Of a DNA stretch of 5,508 bases, positions 1 to 5,305 are shown one piece after another. Numbering within the stretch: position 1 is the stretch's first letter; each line of letters begins with the position of its first letter. This DNA comes from Lentisphaerota bacterium (GTDB taxonomy: Bacteria > Verrucomicrobiota > Kiritimatiellia > JAAZAB01): NCBI GenBank assembly GCA_016199105.1, contig JACQHI010000230.1, positions 1-5,508 of the forward strand, read 5' to 3'. The notes under the pieces are model-generated. The model saw only the letters and a list, made by a program, of their open reading frames with translations, did no database searches and was not told the origin of the DNA. The position numbers were made by a program, and so were the translations under genes.

Positions 1-86
1 ACCCTATGGAATACGTCATCGTATTTATGATCCAATGCACTAAGGGTCATCTGGAACCGGAATGGTGGCCGGCCTAATTCAAAGTG
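1..86. other. Left-edge segment, no gene assigned
   Basis: This stretch lies beyond the putative terminator of the leftward operon. Two short frames cross the left edge. On the plus strand a frame open from the edge ends at a TAA at 75-77 and could be the tail of a gene reading in from the left. On the minus strand an ATG at 50-48 opens a frame that stays open to the edge and could be the start of a leftward gene. Neither has a convincing ribosome binding site or a recognisable motif, and both are too short to judge. An 8-base GGCCGGCC palindrome sits at 67-74. Confidence 0.2.
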
Positions 87-106
87 AAAAACCCCAATGA
101 TTGGGG
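87..106 (-). terminator. Rho-independent terminator of the leftward operon
   Basis: Read on the minus strand, this is a perfect 6-bp stem, CCCCAA / TTGGGG, around a 3-base loop, followed at once by TTTTT. The stem occupies 92-97 and 101-106, and the T tract is the complement of the A run at 87-91. It lies about 175 bases after the stop codon of the last leftward gene. It has no T tract on the plus strand, so it is read as a minus-strand terminator. The stem is short, so efficiency is uncertain. Confidence 0.6.
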
Positions 107-155
107 AGGGGCGCATCCCACTGAAGCGGGCAACCTCGGACGCTCGGGCGAAATC

Positions 156-176
156 GGACGCAGGGACTGCGTCCCT
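156..176. repeat. Nested palindrome with two alternative hairpins
   Basis: GGACGCA (156-162) and TGCGTCC (168-174) form a perfect 7-bp stem around GGGAC. The overlapping AGGGAC (162-167) and GTCCCT (171-176) form a competing 6-bp stem around TGC. There is no T tract on either side, so this is not an intrinsic terminator. It sits in the 3' region of the leftward operon. TCGGACGC also occurs as a direct repeat at 136-143 and 154-161, and TGCGTCC recurs at 269-275. The look is that of a small dispersed palindromic element, but copy number cannot be judged from one window. Confidence 0.5.
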
Positions 177-240
177 CCCAGGGGGAAAAGGCGGAAGAAA
201 ATTGGCATCGTTCAAAGCAGCTTTATGGAAATCCGAGTAG

Positions 241-259
241 GGCCGGTTTTATACCGGCC
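241..259 (-). other. Hairpin just downstream of the last operon gene
   Basis: GGCCGGT (241-247) and ACCGGCC (253-259) make a perfect 7-bp stem with a 5-base loop. On the minus strand it begins about 20 bases after the TAA stop of the small SGNH hydrolase gene. The bases that follow are not T-rich, so it is a poor intrinsic terminator. It could stabilise the 3' end of the transcript or assist termination together with the hairpin at 87-106. Confidence 0.4.
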
Positions 260-279
260 AGCTTCGTCTGCGTCCGGGG

Positions 280-861
280 TTATGCGGATCGGCAGGCTGA
301 CTCGATGAATTTCGCAACGGTCCGGCCCAGGAGGTCACAGCCATCGGGGGTGAAGTGAACGCCGTCCGGCCGCAGCAGGGAATCACGGCCCGCCTGCTGC
401 ACCGCGGCGAACAAATCGTCGATCGGAACACCCCATTGTTCCGCCACCTTGCGGGCGGCCGCGTTGTACGCAGCAACGTCGGCTTCCATCCGGTCGAATC
501 CCTTGTTTCTATGGTGCCAATCCTGATTCACGGGAGTGGTCGAGGCCCAGATGATGGTCGCCTGGGTTTCGGTTTTCAGGCGGCGCAGGATGGCCCGGAC
601 GTTCTCCTCGTATTGCCGGAGAGGGATGGCTGACACGCTCTGTCCGAAATCCCTTCTGAGATCATGCAGCCCGCAGTTGATGTGGAGTATATCCGGCGGA
701 CGGGAAATGACCCATTCGTCCAGGTGGTCAAGGACATTGCGACTGGTTCCTCCGTTTTCCACGGGTCCCCAGACATCCGCCCAGGCGCTCAATTGGACGC
801 GAACGGTTTCCTGGTAGCCCATTCGGATGGAGTCGCCGATCAAGGTGACAGCTTTCTTCAA
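280..861 (-). CDS. Small SGNH/GDSL-family hydrolase
   Basis: This encodes a 193-residue single-domain SGNH hydrolase, probably an esterase or acylhydrolase; the substrate is unknown. Block I is IGDS with nucleophile Ser11. Block II is the Gly pair near residues 37-38 in ENGGTS. Block III is NCGLHD at 62-67, where His66 stands at the usual Asn of GxND. Block V is DGVH with Asp166 and His169. There is no signal peptide, which suggests a cytoplasmic protein. I chose the TTG at 861-859: it precedes block I by the normal few residues, has GGGAG seven bases upstream, and shares bases with the TGA stop of the preceding gene (TTGA), which implies translational coupling. The frame stays open upstream to 1248, but that part is antisense-free overlap with the preceding gene and has no family-like sequence. 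The family is clear; the exact start is a little less sure. Confidence 0.85.
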   Translation of the reverse strand: MKKAVTLIGDSIRMGYQETVRVQLSAWADVWGPVENGGTSRNVLDHLDEWVISRPPDILHINCGLHDLRRDFGQSVSAIPLRQYEENVRAILRRLKTETQATIIWASTTPVNQDWHHRNKGFDRMEADVAAYNAAARKVAEQWGVPIDDLFAAVQQAGRDSLLRPDGVHFTPDGCDLLGRTVAKFIESACRSA

Positions 862-1961
862 GGCAGGTCTCCCGGCTTCAAGTTGGAGGGGGGCGTCCCC
901 TGTAAAATGGTTTTCAGAACGGGCTCGAAGGCCTTGGCCATAGACATGAAACCGAGGTCCGTGGGATGGCAGCCGTCCACCGTTCCCTCCCCGTCGCGAC
1001 CGAGCAGGCGGTCGCCCTTGAGATAATGCAGATTCGGGTCGGGCGGCGTGTTGAGCGCGTCGAAACAGGCCCGGACGATCTTGTTCTTTTCGCCGGTATT
1101 CTTCCGGGTTCCGGTGACGAGGTGGGCCGACTGGTAGATAAAGTTTTCCACCAGAAGGATGGGGGTCTGGGGGCGTTTGCTCCGCAGGAACCGGACGAAT
1201 TTCTCCGTGCGTTCCTTGATCATTTCGATCGTCATGTTGGCCATGCAATTGAGAACATAGACAGCGGCGTCGAGTTCCGCCATCAGTTCGGCCATGCCCA
1301 TGTCGAGTTGGCCGTTCCCGGAGAATCCCAGGTTGATCATCGGGACATTCAGATTGCGGCCCAGAATGGCGGGATACGACATGCCGGGCCGGCAGGCGCA
1401 GCCACCCTGATCGATGGAGGTGCCATAGATCACGACGGGTTTGGAGGAGGGGAGGGGAGGGGCCTGGGCCAGGGTGGCCTCCGGCTTGATCCCGATTTCC
1501 AATGACGCGACGCCGTTATACAAGGGCAGGTAAATCCGGAAATGCCGGAGCGCGGGGGACAGGCCGCCGATGAGTTGGGCGTTGCAGTTGACCGTCTTGG
1601 GAATGCCGATGCCCGCCCAGCGCCATTGCCGCTTGTTGAAAACATACAGATCCAGGCCCGCCTCCCCGGTGGCGGGCATGTGGGACATGCCCTGGGGCTC
1701 AAAGTTGAGTTTCCAGCGCGCCGAGATCGCCGGGGAATCCGTCATGAACCGCACACTCAGTCCGGCTGAGCGCTGGGCCAGGTGATACACATTGGGCGGC
1801 ACCATATCCTTGGCGCGCGCGGGCAACCGGTCATAGAATCCGGCGGTGTCGGACCAGCCTTTGCCCTCGATGGGCAGATTCTTCGCGTCGTACCAGACAA
1901 GTCCGGCTTCCGGGTCTTTCACGGCAAAATTCGGATCGAGTTTCAGAATATCCTGCGTCAT
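858..1961 (-). CDS. GxDLY-domain SGNH/GDSL-family hydrolase
   Basis: This encodes a 367-residue protein of the two-domain SGNH type that carries an N-terminal GxDLY beta domain (Pfam GxDLY plus Lipase_GDSL_3). The signature GLDLY is at residues 102-106. The hydrolase domain starts near 175. Its block I is YGTSI with nucleophile Ser182 (GTS rather than GDS, as I recall is usual in this subfamily). An oxyanion Gly lies in NLGFSGNG (210-217) and an Asn in NCMANM (Asn242). The catalytic pair is Asp329 and His332 in DGCHPTD. All catalytic positions are present, so it is probably active as an esterase or acylhydrolase, perhaps on a sugar ester; the substrate is inference. No signal peptide is visible, so a cytoplasmic location is likely. 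The ATG at 1961 has GAAAGG nine bases upstream. Its TGA overlaps the TTG start of the next gene. Confidence 0.92.
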   Translation of the reverse strand: MTQDILKLDPNFAVKDPEAGLVWYDAKNLPIEGKGWSDTAGFYDRLPARAKDMVPPNVYHLAQRSAGLSVRFMTDSPAISARWKLNFEPQGMSHMPATGEAGLDLYVFNKRQWRWAGIGIPKTVNCNAQLIGGLSPALRHFRIYLPLYNGVASLEIGIKPEATLAQAPPLPSSKPVVIYGTSIDQGGCACRPGMSYPAILGRNLNVPMINLGFSGNGQLDMGMAELMAELDAAVYVLNCMANMTIEMIKERTEKFVRFLRSKRPQTPILLVENFIYQSAHLVTGTRKNTGEKNKIVRACFDALNTPPDPNLHYLKGDRLLGRDGEGTVDGCHPTDLGFMSMAKAFEPVLKTILQGTPPSNLKPGDLP

Positions 1962-1986
1962 GAGATCATGCCTTTCTTTATGATTG

Positions 1987-2008
1987 GGTCAGGCAAGAAT
2001 GCCCGACC
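1987..2008 (-). repeat. Palindromic hairpin between methyltransferase and hydrolase genes
   Basis: GGTCAGGCA (1987-1995) and TGCCCGACC (2000-2008) form a 9-bp stem around a 4-base loop. In minus-strand RNA the single mismatch becomes a G-U wobble, so the whole stem can pair. No T tract follows, so it is unlikely to terminate transcription. It lies in the 64-base gap about 25 bases upstream of the hydrolase start. It resembles small dispersed palindromes of PVC-group genomes, which is inference. It could also tune or process the operon mRNA. Confidence 0.5.
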
Positions 2009-2025
2009 TACTAAAAGCCTTCCGA

Positions 2026-2775
2026 CTAAACGGGTTTCCGGGCTCTGGCCATGAGCCAGTGGCCGCGTCGTTTGAAAACCGTTTCGAGGGGACGGCCCAG
2101 CCAGCCGGGGAGGGGCATCAGGCCCGCCGTCCGGACTTCGGCATCCACAAACCCCGCCTTGACGAGCAATGCCTCCGCCTGCAGGGCGGTCAGCACCCGG
2201 ATATGTCCAGACGCGCCGGAGAAAATAGGATCGTGCAACGGGGTCCGTGAAAGATTCACCGGCGTCTCGCTCCCGGCATGCAGGCCGAGGGGGTTCCCCA
2301 CATGCCAGCCGCAGACGTTTTGGAGCGAGAAAGGCGCGTATCCCAGGATGAGGGCGCCCAGATTCAGAAAACTGCTGAGGTTTTCGCTCGTCATCACCAG
2401 CAGGCCCCCCGGCGTCAGCACGCGATGGACTTCCAGGAGAAACTGACGCGTGTTATGCAGGTGTTCGATCACCTGACTGGCATGGACAGCGTCAAACGAC
2501 CGGTCCGGATACGGCCACGGGCCGTTCAGATCGAAGGTCGTCACCTCAAAACCGTTCTGCCGGGCTTGATCGGCCAAAGTGGGATTGCCTTCAATGCCGT
2601 ACAGTTTTTCAGGACGTTTCGTGAAATGCCGCAACAGTTGCGTGCCGTCGCCGCACCCGACATCCAAGACGCGATGGAAACCGCCGTCGGCGATCGTCTT
2701 TCCCGCCCAGGCATAGGCCGAGTCTCCGCTGGCATTGTAATACGGAAGCACCCAGTTTCGAAGCATCGTTTTCAT
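2026..2775 (-). CDS. Class I SAM-dependent methyltransferase (Methyltransf_11 type)
   Basis: This encodes a 249-residue methyltransferase of the UbiE/Methyltransf_11 kind. The AdoMet-binding motif I is VLDVGCGDGT at residues 36-45. The acidic position after strand beta-2 is Glu62 in GIEGNP. Motif II is FDAVHASQVIEHLHN at about 94-108, and motif III is LTPGGLLVMTSEN at about 120-132. The C-terminal part contains a GHIRVLT segment and a GF element, which often occur in methyltransferases of polysaccharide or lipid clusters, but the acceptor cannot be read from the sequence. It is soluble with no signal peptide. I chose the ATG at 2775, preceded by AAAGGCGGA. The frame also allows a TTG at 2820, directly after the TAA of the upstream gene and with AAGGA eight bases before it, which would add 15 residues. 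Confidence 0.9.
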   Translation of the reverse strand: MKTMLRNWVLPYYNASGDSAYAWAGKTIADGGFHRVLDVGCGDGTQLLRHFTKRPEKLYGIEGNPTLADQARQNGFEVTTFDLNGPWPYPDRSFDAVHASQVIEHLHNTRQFLLEVHRVLTPGGLLVMTSENLSSFLNLGALILGYAPFSLQNVCGWHVGNPLGLHAGSETPVNLSRTPLHDPIFSGASGHIRVLTALQAEALLVKAGFVDAEVRTAGLMPLPGWLGRPLETVFKRRGHWLMARARKPV

Positions 2776-2820
2776 GCGTCCGCCTTTATAAATAAGCGCA
2801 GAATAGAACAGACCTGCCAA

Positions 2821-3936
2821 TTATGCATTCCTTGGCAACTCCACCTGTTCCATCCCGCAGGCTTTCAGCAGGGCCATATCCGGTTCCGCCCCCACGCCGG
2901 GCCGGTCAGACGCCTGAAATTGCGAGGGCGCGCAATGCTCCATGGCGGGAACACCGAGATCCTGGCGGTAGAACCGAGAGGTGGGGAAGATGTCGCAGGG
3001 ATATTTGACGTTCGGCAGCGTGGCCAATGCCACGCAGTGCGAGGCGCCCACAGCGGACTCCAGCATGCCGCCGATCCAGCAGGGGATGCCGGCATCCCGG
3101 CAGATATCATGGATGGCCAGGGCATTCGTGACACCGCCCACGCGGCCGGGCTTGATGTTCACCCAGCGGCATGCCTTGATCTGGATCGCCTGACGGGCCT
3201 TCGCCGGCGACGTGATGCTTTCATCCAGACAGATCGGTGTTTCGAGGGCGGCTTGCAGGCGGGCATGATCGATCAGGTCGTCATGCGCCAGCGGCTGTTC
3301 GATCATCGCCAGCTTAAAGCGATCCAGGGCCTTGAACATGACCAGGTCACTCAGCCGGTAGGCGCTGTTGCAGTCGATGTGAATGACGGCCTTGGGAAAG
3401 GCCGCGCGCACGGCGGCGATCATGTCCATGTCCCAACCCGGCCGGTACTTCAGTTTGATCCGTTTATAGCCGTCGGCCAGGGCTTTTCCCATCGTTTCCA
3501 GGAGGAGGTCGATCGTCTCCATGACGCCGAAATCGGCGCCGGCGTCCACCACGGGTTTTTCTCCGCCGATCGTTTTCCACAGCGGCGCCCCGCGAAGTTT
3601 CGCGTGCAGGTCCCACCATGCCAGGTCGAAGGCGGCCTTCGCGAAGAAATTGCCCTTGATGCCGGCGAGCGCCTCCTGCAAGGCCATGCCCGACTCGAGT
3701 TCCTTGCCCAGCAGCAGAGGGGCGATGAAATCGCGCGATATCACGAACTGCGTCGCCGCGCATTCGGGCGAATAGGCCGGGGCTCGCCAGGAAGCGGCTT
3801 CCCCCCAGCCGGCCTGTCCGCCCGAGCGCATCCGCACGAAGACCGATTCGATGGCCTCGTCGTTGCCGAATGCCGTTCGGAACGGATAGATCAGGGGCAT
3901 GCTGACGCGGTGGATATCGAGACTGTCAATGCGCAT
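2821..3936 (-). CDS. Enolase-superfamily enzyme, OSBS / N-acylamino acid racemase type
   Basis: This encodes a 371-residue enzyme of the muconate lactonizing enzyme subgroup, at the usual length for MenC and N-succinylamino acid racemases. Residues 1 to about 125 form the capping domain and the rest the barrel. The acid/base motif KxK is Lys161-Leu-Lys163. The Mg2+ ligands are Asp188 (in DCNSAYRLSD), Glu213 (in MIEQPLAHDD) and Asp238 (in CLDES). The opposite catalytic Lys is Lys262 in NIKPGRVGG, followed by WIGGMLESAVG at 287-297. The active site is complete. Known activities of this group are o-succinylbenzoate synthesis for menaquinone, racemisation of N-acyl amino acids and related cycloisomerisation. 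No menaquinone gene is nearby, so I do not choose between them. The start ATG at 3936 fits the family N-terminus, but its ribosome binding site is poor. The gene follows queF by 65 bases. Confidence 0.9.
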   Translation of the reverse strand: MRIDSLDIHRVSMPLIYPFRTAFGNDEAIESVFVRMRSGGQAGWGEAASWRAPAYSPECAATQFVISRDFIAPLLLGKELESGMALQEALAGIKGNFFAKAAFDLAWWDLHAKLRGAPLWKTIGGEKPVVDAGADFGVMETIDLLLETMGKALADGYKRIKLKYRPGWDMDMIAAVRAAFPKAVIHIDCNSAYRLSDLVMFKALDRFKLAMIEQPLAHDDLIDHARLQAALETPICLDESITSPAKARQAIQIKACRWVNIKPGRVGGVTNALAIHDICRDAGIPCWIGGMLESAVGASHCVALATLPNVKYPCDIFPTSRFYRQDLGVPAMEHCAPSQFQASDRPGVGAEPDMALLKACGMEQVELPRNA

Positions 3937-3945
3937 GGGTACACC

Positions 3946-3985
3946 GGTTCATCAGGTTCAGAGGTTCACGGTTCATCATTCGACA
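3946..3985. repeat. Reiterated GGTTCA motif and ATCATTCGACA copy in the queF-enolase gap
   Basis: GGTTCA occurs four times in 30 bases, starting at 3946, 3955, 3963 and 3970 (steps of 9, 8 and 7). It runs directly into TTCATCATTCGACA at 3972-3985. The last element recurs with 13 of 14 identical bases at 4486-4499 on the other side of queF. It fills most of the 65-base intergenic gap. It looks like degenerate simple-sequence filler rather than an operator, but a binding site cannot be excluded. Confidence 0.5.
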
Positions 3986-4001
3986 TTCGTCCCGGCGCCC
4001 G

Positions 4002-4436
4002 TCAGGGATATTCGGCCGTCACCGTGATGGCAATGCCGCCCCGCGCATTGAATCGGCCGGTGACACGGGCCTTACGGGGACGGCACGCCCCGACGAGATC
4101 GTCCAGGATACGGTTCACGACGGCCTCGTGAAAAACCCCCTGATTCCTGAACGAAAACAAATAGAGCTTGAGGGATTTGCTTTCCACGCAGCGCCGGCGG
4201 GGACTGTAGTCGATTTCAAGCCGGCCGAAATCCGGCTGCGCCGTGACCGGACACAGCGCGGTGAATTCCGGACAGTCGAAGCGGATCCAGTAGTCGCGCC
4301 GCGGCTGGGGGTTCGGGAAGGTCTCCAGGCGCGCGCGGTCGGGCGAATCCGGATAACGCCGTTCCCCCCGATTCAACAGGGTGAGCTCCGAATACGGTTC
4401 CGACGAACGAGCGGGCCGACGCTGGATTGGTTTCAT
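4002..4436 (-). CDS. queF: NADPH-dependent 7-cyano-7-deazaguanine (preQ0) reductase
   Basis: QueF reduces preQ0 to preQ1 with two NADPH in the queuosine tRNA-modification pathway, in the cytoplasm. This 144-residue protein is the short, single-domain (YkvM-like) form, at the small end of the family. LETFPNP (37-43) lies in the N-terminal part. The nucleophile Cys62, which forms the thioimide with preQ0, is in EFTALCPVT, and the proton-donor Asp69 is in QPDF. The QueF signature ESKSLKLY is at 85-92 and the substrate-binding FHE at 102-104. RGG at 132-134 lies near the C-terminus. The ATG at 4436 has GGAAAG seven bases upstream. No other queuosine gene (queC, queD, queE, tgt) is in view. It is the first gene of the leftward run and diverges from the zinc-ribbon gene; I found no convincing minus-strand promoter in the 125-base gap. 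Confidence 0.95.
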   Translation of the reverse strand: MKPIQRRPARSSEPYSELTLLNRGERRYPDSPDRARLETFPNPQPRRDYWIRFDCPEFTALCPVTAQPDFGRLEIDYSPRRRCVESKSLKLYLFSFRNQGVFHEAVVNRILDDLVGACRPRKARVTGRFNARGGIAITVTAEYP

Positions 4437-4493
4437 GGGTGCTTTCCGGAGTCATCCATAGCAGAGGGCCCCGGTCGTTTCAAGATTTATCAT

Positions 4494-4521
4494 TCGACAC
4501 CCGCGAAAAAATCCGTATGAT
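4494..4521 (+). promoter_or_regulatory. Sigma70-like promoter of the zinc-ribbon gene
   Basis: TCGACA (4494-4499) matches the -35 consensus at five of six positions, and TATGAT (4516-4521) matches the -10 at five of six, with a 16-base spacer. Transcription would start near 4528, giving a leader of about 34 bases. The -35 box falls in the TTTATCATTCGACA element that recurs near 3972. Confidence 0.55.
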
Positions 4522-4545
4522 GTTCCGCCTTTCACCCATTTTGAG

Positions 4546-4551
4546 AAGGAG
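4546..4551 (+). promoter_or_regulatory. Ribosome binding site deciding the zinc-ribbon start
   Basis: AAGGAG lies 10 bases before the ATG at 4562. It favours this start over the upstream in-frame ATGs near 4427, whose extra residues would run through the promoter and do not resemble the family. Confidence 0.6.
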
Positions 4552-4561
4552 TCTTTCTTCC

Positions 4562-5281
4562 ATGGATAAAACCGCCACATTAGCCATCATCGACAAGCTC
4601 CTGATCCTTCAGGACCGCGACACCAAGACCTCGCGCCTTCTGCGCGAAATGGCGGATATCCCCGAGCGGAAGACCACCGTGCAAACCCAACTCGACCGCT
4701 ATCACGCGGCGGTCAAGGACGGCCAGTCGGCGGTGAAGACCCGCCAGGCCAACGTGAAAAAGATCGAGCTGGAAGTGGAATCTTTCCGCCAGCAGATCCT
4801 CAAGCTTCGCGAACAGCAGTTCCAGATCAAGAGCAACGAGGAATACAAGGCGCTGAACAAGGAAATCGCCCATATCGAGGGAAAGATAAGGAAACAGGAG
4901 GATCGCGAAATCGGGGCGATGGAGGAAGTGGAAATGGCCCAGGCCGGAGTCGCCGCCGCCGGGAAAACCCTGGCCCAGGAGGAATCCCGCATCCGGGAGG
5001 AACTTCAGACCCTGGATGTCCGGGGCCGGAACATTGAAACGGAAATCGACGCCCTCAAGAAGGAACGGGAAGCGCTTGTGGTCGGTCTCGATGCGGCCTG
5101 GCTGGACCGCTATAACCGGGTGATCGAAAATAAAAAGGACGCCGCCCTGGTCCAGATCGAAAAAACCAATTGCGGCGGCTGTCACATGAAATTGCCCGCC
5201 CAGACGATCCAGGACGTCAAACGCGCCGAATCCATCGTCAATTGCATTTTCTGCGGACGGATATTGTACTGGATGGGCTGA
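4562..5281 (+). CDS. Coiled-coil C4-type zinc-ribbon protein (CT398/FlgZ-like)
   Basis: This encodes a 239-residue protein with a long charged helical hairpin followed by a C-terminal zinc ribbon (zf-RING_7 family). Residues about 5-175 are rich in Glu, Lys, Gln and Arg with heptad-like spacing, which fits an antiparallel coiled coil. The turn region holds the family-typical SNEEYKALNKEI at 91-102. The zinc ligands are Cys204 and Cys207 in NCGGC, and Cys228 and Cys231 in NCIFCGR; it ends in ILYWMG. Characterised relatives are Chlamydia CT398 (CdsZ), which binds sigma54 and a type III secretion component, and Helicobacter HP0958 (FlgZ), which binds RpoN and flagellin mRNA. A nucleic-acid or RNA-polymerase-linked role here is inference. 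The gene has its own promoter and Shine-Dalgarno sequence. rnpB begins about 25 bases after its TGA, a pairing I recall from other bacteria. Confidence 0.92.
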   Translation: MDKTATLAIIDKLLILQDRDTKTSRLLREMADIPERKTTVQTQLDRYHAAVKDGQSAVKTRQANVKKIELEVESFRQQILKLREQQFQIKSNEEYKALNKEIAHIEGKIRKQEDREIGAMEEVEMAQAGVAAAGKTLAQEESRIREELQTLDVRGRNIETEIDALKKEREALVVGLDAAWLDRYNRVIENKKDAALVQIEKTNCGGCHMKLPAQTIQDVKRAESIVNCIFCGRILYWMG

Positions 5282-5292
5282 TCGGGTATTCT
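5264..5292 (+). promoter_or_regulatory. Weak candidate promoter for rnpB
   Basis: TTGTAC (5264-5269) and TATTCT (5287-5292) are 17 bases apart and would start transcription near 5299, close to the RNase P RNA 5' end. The matches to consensus are only three and four of six, so read-through from the zinc-ribbon promoter followed by 5' processing is equally possible. Confidence 0.25.
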
Positions 5293-5305
5293 GTGCGCGG
5301 CTCGG

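Noticed and set aside
84..308. A 74-codon plus-strand frame starting with GTG
   Set aside because: It passes through the terminator and two other hairpins and into the end of the SGNH hydrolase gene on the other strand. No recognisable domain is present.
862..1248. The upstream 129-codon extension of the small SGNH hydrolase frame
   Set aside because: It overlaps the GxDLY hydrolase in another frame, is Pro/Arg-rich without family motifs, and would put block I far from the N-terminus. The TTG at 861 with a Shine-Dalgarno sequence explains the start.
3946..3985. CRISPR or tandem-repeat array
   Set aside because: The repeated unit is only 6 bases with uneven 1- to 3-base spacers, and there are no cas genes, so it does not fit a CRISPR array.
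2278..4131. A 617-codon open frame on the plus strand
   Set aside because: It runs antisense across the methyltransferase, the enolase-family gene and part of queF, all of which have intact active-site motifs. Its own translation shows no domain, and the length follows from GC-rich codon bias on the opposite strand.
4437..4545. preQ1 riboswitch upstream of queF
   Set aside because: The gap lies in the right place, but I could not find the small pseudoknot with an A-rich tail expected of preQ1-I, or any other recognisable aptamer, on the minus strand.
4580..5185. A 201-codon open frame antisense to the zinc-ribbon gene
   Set aside because: It mirrors the heptad-rich coiled coil on the other strand as Leu/Phe-rich sequence, and has no separate support such as a good ribosome binding site.
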